Assembly (NCBI RefSeq): GCF_016863255.1
Contig: NZ_BOON01000051.1
Location: forward strand, 1-64,000
Origin: Planosporangium mesophilum
GTDB taxonomy: Bacteria; Actinomycetota; Actinomycetes; Mycobacteriales; Micromonosporaceae
Direction: 5' to 3'
DNA: 64,000 nt
Shown: piece by piece, positions 24,606-32,890 of the stretch
How the letters are laid out: every line of letters starts with the position of its first letter
Numbering within the stretch: position 1 is the first letter of the stretch
Made by a program: the position numbers and the translations under genes
Notes under the pieces: generated by a model
Databases searched by the model: none
What the model was told of the DNA's origin: nothing
The model's input: the letters and a program-made list of their open reading frames with translations, nothing else

Positions 24606-25988
24606 TCAGAGCACAGCGGGCGCCGTGCCGGCTCGCGCCGGCGCCGGCACCCGGCCGGCGTACCGGCGGACGACGTCGTCGACGCGCCGGTGCTCGTCGC
24701 TCATCGTGGGCCGGTGCTCGCTCGTGAGCCGCGCGACCCGGTCGAGGATCGCCGGCGAGGTGGAGCGCATCGTCAGTACCAGCAGGTCCCAGCCGATCTC
24801 GTCGAGCACCCGGCGGGCCTGCCGGTCCGAGCCGACCTGGCACCAGCGCCGCAGCTCCGGAAGGCGGTCGAGGAGGTCGGGGGCCCCGCACGCGGTGACG
24901 GCGACCCCGTCCACGGCTGCGCAGGCGGCTTCCTCGGCGTGGTGGGCCTCGACCGCGTTGAGCAGCGGGCTGACGTCACCGGAGAGCGTCGGGTCGTACA
25001 GGCCGGGGTACGGCGTCTCCTCGTAGCCCGGCTCGTGGCCGGCCAGGTAGAGCGGTGTCACCGGCGGATGGGCGGCGACGTAACCCGCCGCCAGGTCCAG
25101 CAGGCTGACCGGCCAGCCGAGGTCGCGGATCGCGTGCAGCCGGAACACGTGGTCGGCGCCCGCCAGCAGCGTGGAGAGCAGGAGCTGTGCCGACTCGATC
25201 GCGGACTGGACGTAGAAGACGGTGTCGGGGGAGTGCAGGCGGACCGGCTCGCCGTCGTCGCACCACCGGCGCAGCCGGTCGAGGACGATCGAGTTGTCGA
25301 CGACGTGGGTGAACCGCACCCCGGCGCACGCCATGCGGCCGTGTCCGGCGACGTCGGCGACGAGCCACTCGCCGATCCGCTTCGATTCCGTGTACACGCA
25401 CCGCGAGTACAGTCGCAGCGCCTTGCCGGTCGAGGCGTACACGAAGCGGCCGACCCCTGCCCGCTCGGCGGCCCGCGCCACCTGGAAGGTGCCGACGACA
25501 TTGGTGTCGACGGTGTAACCGACGAAGCGCTCCGCCAGCCCCGGGTCCCGCTGGGCGGCCAGGTGGAACACGATGTCCGGCTGGTACCGGGTGAAGAACC
25601 CCTCGACCGCCTCGGCCGAGCGCACGTCCACCTCGACGTACTCGACGCCCGTCACCGGCCGGCGCGGCGCGGCGATGTCGGCGCTGACCAGGCGGGCCGT
25701 GCACAGCCGTCTGATCTGTCGAAGCAGGACGGTGCCGACACAGCCGCTCCCGCCGGTGACGGCCACCGTACGGCCTCGCAGTTCGGCGGAGACGGCCCGT
25801 TCGGGCAGCGGCACGGTACGGCGTGCGATCGACAGGTATCGGTGGAGTTCGGCGCCACTGCCCGGCCGGCTCGCCAGCAGTTCGGCGGTGAGTTCGGCCA
25901 GGCGTCCGCGCGTCGGCTCGTCGAGCCGGGCCTGCCGTGGTGGTGCCACCGAGCGCATGTCCTCGAGGATGGCCGGCGTATGGCGCAT
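24606..25988 (-). CDS. Nucleoside-diphosphate-sugar epimerase/dehydratase, polysaccharide-biosynthesis type
   Basis: A 460-residue extended SDR protein. A ~70-residue helical N-terminal extension precedes the NAD site GGSGCVG (about residues 79-85). VEYVEVDVRSAEAVEGFF, IVFHLAAQRDPGLAERF and FVYASTGKALRLYSRCVYTESKRIGEWL give the SDR catalytic Tyr-x-x-x-Lys in a pattern near the STDKAV/SKR motif of CapD/FlaA1-type 4,6-dehydratases (Polysacc_synt_2). The C-terminal ~150 residues are divergent, with no known domain. ATG 25988 has a strong AAAGGGGG. The substrate is unknown and no sugar pathway genes adjoin; the protein lacks the membrane helices of CapD/WbpM. Confidence 0.72.
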   Translation of the reverse strand: MRHTPAILEDMRSVAPPRQARLDEPTRGRLAELTAELLASRPGSGAELHRYLSIARRTVPLPERAVSAELRGRTVAVTGGSGCVGTVLLRQIRRLCTARLVSADIAAPRRPVTGVEYVEVDVRSAEAVEGFFTRYQPDIVFHLAAQRDPGLAERFVGYTVDTNVVGTFQVARAAERAGVGRFVYASTGKALRLYSRCVYTESKRIGEWLVADVAGHGRMACAGVRFTHVVDNSIVLDRLRRWCDDGEPVRLHSPDTVFYVQSAIESAQLLLSTLLAGADHVFRLHAIRDLGWPVSLLDLAAGYVAAHPPVTPLYLAGHEPGYEETPYPGLYDPTLSGDVSPLLNAVEAHHAEEAACAAVDGVAVTACGAPDLLDRLPELRRWCQVGSDRQARRVLDEIGWDLLVLTMRSTSPAILDRVARLTSEHRPTMSDEHRRVDDVVRRYAGRVPAPARAGTAPAVL

Positions 25989-26259
25989 TTTACCCCCTTT
26001 GCCTATTGGTCCACGGCGGATAGGAGGAGCTACGGCTCGGGCGCCGCGTCGCCCGCGGCCTCGCACACCGAGTGGCGGAGCATGGCGGTCGGACAGGTGC
26101 GGCAGCTCGGCGCGGCCGGTCACGTGGCGGTGTACCGGCGCGGTGTACCGGGTCGCGGGGTCGCCTGTCGTTCCGCCCTCGCTCTGCCCGCTGCGGCGGC
26201 GGCGGAGACTCGTACCCCGGTCGGAGTTCTGCGGCGACGTTGGAGCTAGTACCGGCGTG
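25989..26259. other. Intergenic stretch upstream of the epimerase gene
   Basis: It should hold the epimerase promoter. No gene or repeat is recognised; apparent frames lack ribosome sites. Confidence 0.35.
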
Positions 26260-26730
26260 TCAGGGCATGTCCTGGGTCTCGCCGCGCGCGATCTCCGCGA
26301 ACGCCGCGTCCAGGTAGCCGGCGAGGTCCCGCCCGGATGCGGCGAGCAGGTCGGCGATCAGCAGCGGGGCGTGCCGGGCGAGGTCGGTCGGGTTCGCCGG
26401 GGGCGCCTCGCCGTCGTCGCCGTGGACGCCGAGCGCGCCGAGCAGCAGGATCGCCACCACGTCCGGATCGACCTCCGGGAGCCAGTCGGCTGCCGACCGT
26501 ACACAGGTGGCGAGCGCCGCCTGGACGTCGTCGCCGTCCAGCCCGTCGGGGTGCAACTCCTCCAGCAGCGACCGTACGACGGCGCCGAGCACCAGGCCGA
26601 CCTGCTCCGGGTTCAGCGTGGCCAGCCGGGCGGTGGCCGCCTCGAACGCCTCCCGGTCGCGGTCCCGGGCCGCCGCGACGGAGTCGGTCGCGGCCGCGGC
26701 GATGATCCGGGCCGCTCCGGTCAGCCTCAC
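26260..26730 (-). CDS. Uncharacterised helical protein next to a GNAT acetyltransferase
   Basis: A 156-residue, mostly helical, acidic protein from GTG 26730, which overlaps the acetyltransferase stop (GTGA). It has no signal peptide. Repeated amphipathic stretches (AARIIAAAATDSVAAARDRDREAF, LVLGAVVRSLLEEL, VVAILLLGALG) suggest a helical bundle. No family is recognised. Translational coupling suggests a role tied to the GNAT protein. Confidence 0.6.
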   Translation of the reverse strand: MRLTGAARIIAAAATDSVAAARDRDREAFEAATARLATLNPEQVGLVLGAVVRSLLEELHPDGLDGDDVQAALATCVRSAADWLPEVDPDVVAILLLGALGVHGDDGEAPPANPTDLARHAPLLIADLLAASGRDLAGYLDAAFAEIARGETQDMP

Positions 26731-27239
26731 CGGTTCACCGGCCCGGCCGGGGCGCCGTCGAGGGCACCAAGCTTCAGGCGCATCGCCGGGTCGGCGGTGC
26801 GGGCGAACCCGAGCGAGCGGTAGAGCGGCTCGCCCTCGCGGGAGGCCCGCAGGTCCACCGTGGTGATGCCGCGCCGCCGGTACCAGTCGATGAGCCGCTC
26901 CATGCAGGCCCGTGAGTACCCCCGCCGCCGCTCGTCGGGGTCGGTCGCGACGCTGAACACGTGCCCCGTCACGCCGGTCGGGTTTTCCGGCGAGGCCAGC
27001 CGGCACTCGACGGCGCCCAGGACGCACGCGGCCAGCCGTCCCGGCCGCCGCGCGGAGTCCACGACAAAGGCGACCAGCGTTCCGTCCGGCTCGGCCAGTG
27101 CACCGCGCAGCGTCCGCAGGGCGGCCTCCCGCCACGGACCGTCCACGGGCTCCTCCCCCGTCAGGGAGGCGAGCATGACGGCTCGCAGCCGGACCAGTTC
27201 GGGGGCGTCTTCGGGGCTTGCCTGGCGGACCTCGACCAC
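26727..27239 (-). CDS. GNAT-family N-acetyltransferase
   Basis: A 170-residue GNAT domain protein. The acetyl-CoA motif A is FSVATDPDERRRGYSRACMERLIDWY (R/Q-x-x-G-x as DERRRGYSRA). The C-terminal motif is LRASREGEPLYRSLGF. The substrate is unknown. The start is GTG 27239; the stop overlaps the next gene's GTG. Confidence 0.82.
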   Translation of the reverse strand: MVEVRQASPEDAPELVRLRAVMLASLTGEEPVDGPWREAALRTLRGALAEPDGTLVAFVVDSARRPGRLAACVLGAVECRLASPENPTGVTGHVFSVATDPDERRRGYSRACMERLIDWYRRRGITTVDLRASREGEPLYRSLGFARTADPAMRLKLGALDGAPAGPVNR

Positions 27240-27814
27240 CCGGCGGACATTAGTGCCGACGCCGCGAACCGGCGAGTCACTTTCGGGGACGGGTTGCGCA
27301 CATCACCCGTCGCGCCGTCCGCGTCGCACCGGCGCCACCCGGCACCGACCCCGTACCCACCTTCCCGGCGACCGCCTCACCGGCACAGCCGCCCGGCCTG
27401 ACTCGGCGGGATCCCTTATTTCACAAGGATCGGGCCGTTTGCCGGACCCTCCGACGGGGAGGGCTGCCGGCAACGACGGTCGGGCGTACGGGGGTCGCGA
27501 TGACTGCGCGGCGGGGTTTGCCAGCCGGAGCCGGGGCGGCTGGCAACCTCCGGCCGTAGCCGCCGCCGTCGTCCCGCGCTCACCCGGCACACCGCGCACC
27601 GTCCGCGCCGACGCTGGCCGTCCTGACCACCGGCCCTCCTGATCACTGTCACAAGCCCCGTTCGCGACCTGCCCGGCTCGGGGCGGCCGCCGCCTGCGCG
27701 GCGGTCCGCAGACCGCCCTCGGCGCCTCGTCCGCCGGCTGTCGTGGCCCGTCGACCATGCCCGGACCTTTGGTACCACCGTGGAAACGCAATTAGGTATA
27801 TGGGGGAGAAAAGA
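27240..27814. other. 575-base gap with a strong RNA hairpin
   Basis: No credible gene. A long hairpin lies at 27439-27473: TTGCCGG and CCCTCC on the left pair with GGAGGG and CCGGCAA on the right, separated by a small internal loop, with a GACGG-type loop. It could end a transcript or sit in the leader of the gene at 27815. Close to that gene the sequence turns AT-richer (AATTAGGTATATGG), suggesting its promoter. Confidence 0.4.
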
Positions 27815-28510
27815 ATGCCAGAAACCCAGCCGCGTTATGCGAGGCTGCCGGTCCTGTCGAAGACCGGGATCGTCGTGCTGCGGTCCTTCCCGGGGCGCCT
27901 GGATCCGGCGGAGTGGGAGAGCCTCACCTATCTGGACTGGAAGTCCGGCGGCGACACCAACTTCGCGGTCCTGGCCTCCGCGACCGGCGACGACGATCCA
28001 CGCGGATTCTGGGAGCACGACAAGCCCGACAAGGACGGGATCTGGACCGCCAACGCCCTGCGCGCGCCGACCCTGCGCAAGTGGGTGACGTCGGTCGGCG
28101 CCCGCTTCGGTCGGGTGCGCATCATCAAGCTGTACCCGTCCACCAGCGAAACCCAGGTCACCGGCGAGTACCTGCACCTTGACGACAACAACCGGTTGAA
28201 CCCCGACGGCGAGGGCTGGGTCGTGCGGGCCTGGCTCAACCTCACCGACGATCCGGACAGCTACATGATTCTGCGGGAGGACCGTGACGACCCGTCCACC
28301 GAACACCGCATTCCGTTGCCGGCGGGCGCGCAGTTCGTCGTCGACACCGAAAGGCTCTGGCACGCGGCCTATCACACCGGTACCGCCGCGCGGTACGCGA
28401 TGATCGCGAGCTTCGAGTCCGGCCCGGCGCTGCAGGCGTGGATCGACGCCAACGCGGCCGAGCGTACGTCCGCGCAGCGTCCGATGACGGGCGCTGAGAT
28501 CTCCCGCTGA
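27815..28510 (+). CDS. Putative Fe(II)/2-oxoglutarate-dependent hydroxylase, AspH/proline-hydroxylase-like fold
   Basis: 231 residues. The C-terminal half reads like a double-stranded beta-helix oxygenase: LHLDDNNR gives an HxD pair, then VVRAWLNLTDDPDSYMIL. IPLPAGAQFVVDTERLWHAAYH supplies the distal His, and TAARYAMIASFE a conserved Arg that would bind 2-oxoglutarate. The arrangement HxD...H...R and the phrase AGxxxxxD...xH resemble proline 3-hydroxylase and aspartyl/asparaginyl hydroxylase relatives. The N-terminal half is unfamiliar. ATG 27815 is preceded by GGGGGAG at 6 bases; ATG 27800 in frame is less likely. It stands alone, so no substrate or peptide partner can be named. Confidence 0.5.
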   Translation: MPETQPRYARLPVLSKTGIVVLRSFPGRLDPAEWESLTYLDWKSGGDTNFAVLASATGDDDPRGFWEHDKPDKDGIWTANALRAPTLRKWVTSVGARFGRVRIIKLYPSTSETQVTGEYLHLDDNNRLNPDGEGWVVRAWLNLTDDPDSYMILREDRDDPSTEHRIPLPAGAQFVVDTERLWHAAYHTGTAARYAMIASFESGPALQAWIDANAAERTSAQRPMTGAEISR

Positions 28511-28686
28511 CAGCGTGGCCGGGCGCCCAGAGACGGCCGGCGGTGCCTCTTCCGGGGGTGGAAAGGGGCACCCCGGCCCGTCCTGGACGGTCTCGCCGGG
28601 GGCCAGCCAGCGGTGACCGCTGTCGCTCTGCTCGGTGAACGGGCCGTTGACGCTGTTGACTCCGCGCCCCGCCGTACAGTCGGAGC
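28511..28686. other. Gap between the oxygenase gene and the pirin gene
   Basis: It contains an imperfect hairpin, CCGGGGGTG with CACCCCGG around GAAAGGGG (near 28551-28575), that may end the upstream transcript, and a TACAGT box at 28675-28680, six bases before the pirin ATG. TTGACG (28647) and TTGACT (28656) are present, but neither is at normal spacing from it. Confidence 0.35.
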
Positions 28687-29640
28687 ATGACTGACCCATC
28701 GGCGGTCACCGTCGCCGGCGAGCCGACCAGCGTTCTGCTGCCCGGCCACGACGTCCCCCTCGGCCGCTACACCACGGTCCGTCGGCTGTTGCCGCAGCGG
28801 CCCCGCCGGATGGTTGGCGCGTGGTGCTTCGTGGACCACTTCGGCCCCGACGACGTGGCGGGCCGCCCGGGCATGCGGGTTGCGCCGCACCCGCACACCG
28901 GGCTGCAGACGGTGAGCTGGCTGGTCGACGGGGAGATCCTGCACCGTGACAGCCTCGGCAACCGGCAGTCGGTGCTGCCCGGCCAGGTGAATCTGATGAC
29001 CGCAGGCCGGGGCATCGCGCACTCCGAGGAGTCGCCGGCGCAGCACCCGCCGATGATGCACGGGCTCCAGTTGTGGGTGGCGCTGCCCGACGGCGCCCGG
29101 CACGGGCCGCCGCGGTTCGAGCACCATGAGACCGTACCGGCGGTGCGTGACGGCGGCGTGACCGTCACCGTCGTCGTCGGCGCCCTGGACGGCGCACACT
29201 CACCGGTCGTGGTGCACACGCCGCTGGTGGGGGCCGAGATCCTGATGACCGCCGGGTCCGCGACCCGGCTGCCGCTCGAGCCCGACTTCGAGTACGCGGT
29301 GCTCGCCATGACCGGCACCGCCGAGGTCGGCGGCGTCACCGACGCCGTGACACCCGGCTCGCTGCTGTACCTCGGCACCGGCCGGTCCGGGCTGGACCTG
29401 CGCTCCGACCGCGGGTCCCGGCTGTTCCTGCTCGGTGGCGAGCCGTTCGACGAGCCCCTCGTGATGTGGTGGAACTTCGTCGGGCGCTCGCACTCCGAGA
29501 TCGTCGAGGCGCGTACGGACTGGATGGCGGGGCACCGCTTCGGCACCGTCACCGGGTACGCCGGCGACCCGCTGCCGGCGCCGGAGATGCCCACCGTCCG
29601 CCTCAAGGCGCGCGACCGCCACGGCCGAACCAGCGGCTGA
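28687..29640 (+). CDS. Pirin-family protein
   Basis: A 317-residue pirin (bicupin) protein. The N-terminal cupin carries the metal-site motif VAPHPHTGLQTVSWLVDGEILHRDSLG, and QVNLMTAGRGIAHSEES provides the later His/Glu ligands. Then HGLQLWVALPD and, in the C-terminal cupin, FLLGGEPFDEPLVMWWNFV. Pirins bind Fe; some act as quercetinase-like dioxygenases or transcription cofactors. The physiological role cannot be read from this context (convergent MFS gene). There is no good ribosome site, and the TACAGT box 6 bases ahead suggests a leaderless message. Confidence 0.9.
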   Translation: MTDPSAVTVAGEPTSVLLPGHDVPLGRYTTVRRLLPQRPRRMVGAWCFVDHFGPDDVAGRPGMRVAPHPHTGLQTVSWLVDGEILHRDSLGNRQSVLPGQVNLMTAGRGIAHSEESPAQHPPMMHGLQLWVALPDGARHGPPRFEHHETVPAVRDGGVTVTVVVGALDGAHSPVVVHTPLVGAEILMTAGSATRLPLEPDFEYAVLAMTGTAEVGGVTDAVTPGSLLYLGTGRSGLDLRSDRGSRLFLLGGEPFDEPLVMWWNFVGRSHSEIVEARTDWMAGHRFGTVTGYAGDPLPAPEMPTVRLKARDRHGRTSG

Positions 29641-29666
29641 CCTGGCCGCCGGTCCGGGCGCGGGTT

Positions 29667-31058
29667 TCAGGCCTGCGCGGCCAGCGCCGGTGCCCGCCCG
29701 GGCCCGCCCGGCTCGTCCGCCGGCGCCCCGGCGCGGGCCGCGACGGCGAGGCCCACCAGCGCCAGCGCCTCGGCGATCGCGAAGCCGCCCAGGTACGCGG
29801 CCTGCGGCGACTCCGACACCCAGGACGCGAACAGCGTGCCGCCGACGGCGAGGATGGTGGTGGAGAAGATCGAGTCGGCCAGTTGCAGCGCCGAGCTGTT
29901 GGCGCCCTGCTCGGCCGGCTTGGACAGTCGCAGCGTCAGCGCCGACATGGTCGGGTACGACAGGCCCATGCCGAACCCGGCCAGGGTCCAGCCGGCCGCG
30001 CACACCCACACCGGTACCACCGGCGCCACGCACGCGACGGCGGTACCGATGCCCACGCAGATCAGGGCCAGGCCGATCTGCAGCCGGCGGGTCGGGGCCA
30101 GCCGCTGGCCCCGGCGCCCCTGGTACCAGGAGCCGAAGAACCAGGAGACGCCCCCGATGGTCAGCGTCAGCCCGGCCGCCGCAGGGGAGAAGCCGCGCTC
30201 GCGCGTCAGCATCAGCGGGATGAAGACGTCCGCCTGGATGAACGCCGCGCCCGCGAGGCCGCGCAGCAGGACGACGCTGGGCAGGCCGGGTCGGACCGCG
30301 AACGTACCGCGCGGCAGCAGCCGGGGGGTGAACACGGCGAGGCCGGCGAGGGCGAGCCCGATCAGGATGAGCGCGTTGACGCCCCGCTGCTGACCGCCGA
30401 CGTACAGCAGGCCCATGCTCGTCGCGGCGCCGACGGCCCACCAGGTACGGCGCCCCGGTACGACGACGGCGGCCTGCGGTGCCGGCGCGGCGAGCCCCCG
30501 CAGCCCCGGCCGCATGAGCAGGACGGCCGGCGCGGTGAGCAGCACCATGCCGAGGAACACCCAGCGCCAGCCCAGGTGCTCCACGACGAGACCGGCGAGT
30601 GACGGGCCGGCGATGGACGGCACCACCCAGGCCCCGGCGAACGACGAGAAGACGCGTGGATGCAGCCCCGCCGGGTACGCCTGCCCCACCACGACGTACA
30701 GGGCCACCGTGACCAGTCCGCCGCCGAAACCCTGAGCGACCCGGCCGACCACCAGCGTCCACATGTCCTGCGCCGCGCCGGCGACGATGAGGCCGGCAAC
30801 GAACGTGGCTACGCCGGTCCACAGCGGCGCGGCCGGGCCCTTCCCGTCGCTCCACCGACCGGAGATGACCATCGCGATCACCCCGGCGGCCAGCGCTCCG
30901 CCGAACGCCAGCGCGTACAGCGAAAGCCCGTGCAGCGCCCGGGCAACGGTCGGCATGGCGGTCGTGACGGCCACCGCCTCGAAGGCGACCAGGGAGACCA
31001 GCGTGACCATGCCGATCGTCAGTGCCCGGTACGGTGGGGCTAAGGGGCCTTTGCTCAC
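29667..31058 (-). CDS. MFS drug-efflux-type transporter
   Basis: A 463-residue major facilitator of the 14-helix type (DHA2-like). Motifs are AFEAVAVTTAMPTVARALHG (motif D1-like), GRWSDGKGP (motif A), GRVAQGFGGGLV (motif B) and WRWVFLGMVLLTAPAVLL (motif C region). The substrate is unknown. GTG 31058 was preferred over the longer frame because GAGGAAA precedes it. The promoter region has a MerR-family layout (31090-31120), typical of drug-induced efflux. It is convergent with pirin and divergent from mptB. Confidence 0.85.
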   Translation of the reverse strand: MSKGPLAPPYRALTIGMVTLVSLVAFEAVAVTTAMPTVARALHGLSLYALAFGGALAAGVIAMVISGRWSDGKGPAAPLWTGVATFVAGLIVAGAAQDMWTLVVGRVAQGFGGGLVTVALYVVVGQAYPAGLHPRVFSSFAGAWVVPSIAGPSLAGLVVEHLGWRWVFLGMVLLTAPAVLLMRPGLRGLAAPAPQAAVVVPGRRTWWAVGAATSMGLLYVGGQQRGVNALILIGLALAGLAVFTPRLLPRGTFAVRPGLPSVVLLRGLAGAAFIQADVFIPLMLTRERGFSPAAAGLTLTIGGVSWFFGSWYQGRRGQRLAPTRRLQIGLALICVGIGTAVACVAPVVPVWVCAAGWTLAGFGMGLSYPTMSALTLRLSKPAEQGANSSALQLADSIFSTTILAVGGTLFASWVSESPQAAYLGGFAIAEALALVGLAVAARAGAPADEPGGPGRAPALAAQA

Positions 31059-31089
31059 GTTTTCCTCTTTCGTCGTTCGATGCCCGTCG

Positions 31090-31120
31090 AGCATGCAACA
31101 TCAACTCGACGTGAGGTCAA
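31090..31120 (-). promoter_or_regulatory. MerR-type promoter/operator for the MFS gene
   Basis: On the minus strand TTGACC (31120-31115) and CATGCT (31095-31090) are separated by 19 bases. That over-long spacer is characteristic of MerR-family-activated promoters. Between them lies an imperfect dyad, ACCTCA-N8-TGATGT. No merR gene is in the window. Confidence 0.55.
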
Positions 31121-31225
31121 GCGGCACGACTCGGGTACGCGCCGACGCGGTCCGGGGGCACGAGCGCGCGACGCCGTCCCAGATCCGCTAAGGTCTCGAC
31201 CGGCCCAATCTGTCGATCCAGTGGC

Positions 31226-32890
31226 GTGGGCCGCCTGATCGACAACAGAGAGTGTTCACCCACAGGTACTGCGGTTACCTGGCCAATGCCGAGCGGCGGG
31301 AGTGTGCGGTTGCTGATCCCGACCACCAACTATGGGTTCGTCTTTTGTCGGAAGCTCGGTACGGTCGGGGCGGCCGTGATCGCCGTAGGTGGGGTGCTGG
31401 CTGGCGTCCAGTCGTTCACTGACCCCTTGGGGAAGGTGCCGGGGATCCGTGAGCTACGCGAGTCGACCGTGTTCTCGGTGCTCGTGGTCTACATCGGCCT
31501 CACCCTGCTGCTGGGCGCCTGGTGGCGGATCGGCGCGCTGATCCACCGTCCGGACGGTCCGTCCTGGCGTGAGCTCGCCGGCTCGGCGGTCTGGTGGGGA
31601 GCGCCGTTGACGTTGCTCGGGCCGGTCTTCAGCGGCGATGTCTACAGCTACATCGCGCAGGGCGCGATGACGGTGGTCGGGATCGACGCGTACCGCTACG
31701 GCCCGGCCGCCATGGGTGGACCGCTCAACCTGAACGTGCCTCCGATCTGGCAGGACACCCCGGCGCCGTACGGGCCCGTCTTCCTCGACCTCGCCGGCTC
31801 GGTGACGCGGGTGACGGGTGAGCTCACCTGGCCGGGCGTCGTCGGCATGCGGGTCCTGGCCATCGTCGGCGTCGGCATGCTGGTGTGGTCGGTGCCCCGC
31901 ATCGCCCGGTACTGCGGCGTCGAGCCGAACGCGGCGCTCTGGCTCGGCGTGCTCAACCCGCTGGTCCTGCTGCACCTCGTCGCGGACGCCCACAACGACT
32001 CGCTGATGCTCGGCCTGATGTCGGTCGGCCTGGTACTGGTGATCGAGCGGCACCCGGTGCCGGGCTGCGCGCTCATCGCCTTCGCGGGGCTGGTGAAAGC
32101 GCCGGGCGGCCTCGCCATCGCGTTCGTCGTGCCGATCTGGGCGCGGTACCTGAAGGGCCGGCTGCGGTGGGGTCGGGCGGGCCTGGGCGCCGTCAGCGTC
32201 GCCGGCGCCACCGTGGTCGCCGCGACCGCGCTCGCCGATACCGGGTACGGCTGGGTGCACGCCCTCAACACGCCCACCCGTGCCCACACCTGGCTTTCGA
32301 TCACGACCGACCTCGGTAGCCTCACCGGATACGTGGGGGAGTGGCTCGGGTTGACCACCGTGGACGCGGCCATGCACGCCTGGTGGACGGTCGGCCTGGG
32401 GGCGGCCGCCTGCGTCTTCGTGGAGTTGTGGCGGCGTAGCCCGCAGATCGGACCGGTGGCCGCGCTGGGGCTCAGCCTCGGGGCGCTCGTGATGCTCGGC
32501 CCGGTCGTGCACCCCTGGTACCTGCTCTGGGCGATCGTGCCGCTCGCCATGTCGGGTTCGGCGACGGTGCGTCGCTGGGTGGCCGTACTGTCGGTGGCGC
32601 TCGTCGTGTTCGTCCTGCCGGGCGGGGTCCAGCCGGGCATCCCGGCGCTGACCGGAGCGGTGATGGGTACCGGGGCGGTGCTGGTCGGGTTCGTCGTCCT
32701 GACCGGCCTCGGCCGCCGTCAGTTCCTGGCGCCGCTCGTCATCGGTGGGGGCGGCGGCAACGTCGCCGTACCGGACCTGCGGTGGCTGCGCCCGGTCGGC
32801 TCCACCGCCTCGGCCACGGTCGCGCTGGAACCGGTGGCCGCGCCGAGCGGAGAGTCAGGCCGCATCCGGCCGGCGACGCAGGGTCATTAG
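31226..32890 (+). CDS. mptB: Polyprenol-phosphomannose-dependent alpha-1,6-mannosyltransferase MptB-like
   Basis: A 554-residue GT-C membrane glycosyltransferase with about 13 membrane helices. FSGDVYSYIAQGAM in the first external loop carries the conserved acidic residue, and VPPIWQDTPAPYGPVFL and VVHPWYLLWAIVPL are MptA/MptB-like. Such enzymes elongate the mannan core of lipomannan-type glycolipids using polyprenyl-phosphate mannose. The exact start is uncertain: GTG 31226 gives the longest form, while ATG 31286 and GTG 31304 are in frame and closer to the first helix. The 3' end overlaps the convergent FUSC gene by 36 bases. Confidence 0.8.
   Translation: MGRLIDNRECSPTGTAVTWPMPSGGSVRLLIPTTNYGFVFCRKLGTVGAAVIAVGGVLAGVQSFTDPLGKVPGIRELRESTVFSVLVVYIGLTLLLGAWWRIGALIHRPDGPSWRELAGSAVWWGAPLTLLGPVFSGDVYSYIAQGAMTVVGIDAYRYGPAAMGGPLNLNVPPIWQDTPAPYGPVFLDLAGSVTRVTGELTWPGVVGMRVLAIVGVGMLVWSVPRIARYCGVEPNAALWLGVLNPLVLLHLVADAHNDSLMLGLMSVGLVLVIERHPVPGCALIAFAGLVKAPGGLAIAFVVPIWARYLKGRLRWGRAGLGAVSVAGATVVAATALADTGYGWVHALNTPTRAHTWLSITTDLGSLTGYVGEWLGLTTVDAAMHAWWTVGLGAAACVFVELWRRSPQIGPVAALGLSLGALVMLGPVVHPWYLLWAIVPLAMSGSATVRRWVAVLSVALVVFVLPGGVQPGIPALTGAVMGTGAVLVGFVVLTGLGRRQFLAPLVIGGGGGNVAVPDLRWLRPVGSTASATVALEPVAAPSGESGRIRPATQGH

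Noticed and set aside
27439-27473. Riboswitch upstream of the oxygenase gene
   Set aside because: It is one long hairpin with a small internal loop; no known aptamer core or multi-stem junction can be drawn.
27303-27791. Minus-strand open frame of about 160 codons in the gap before the oxygenase gene
   Set aside because: Arg/Pro/Ala-rich composition typical of shadow frames, no ribosome site and no recognisable motif.
28647-28680. Consensus promoter TTGACG/TTGACT with TACAGT before pirin
   Set aside because: Spacers would be 22 or 13 bases, both outside the usual range; only the TACAGT box is kept as a possible -10.
31226-31304. Choosing a shorter mptB start (ATG 31286 or GTG 31304)
   Set aside because: Neither has a clearly better ribosome site than GTG 31226; the longest form was kept and the ambiguity noted.
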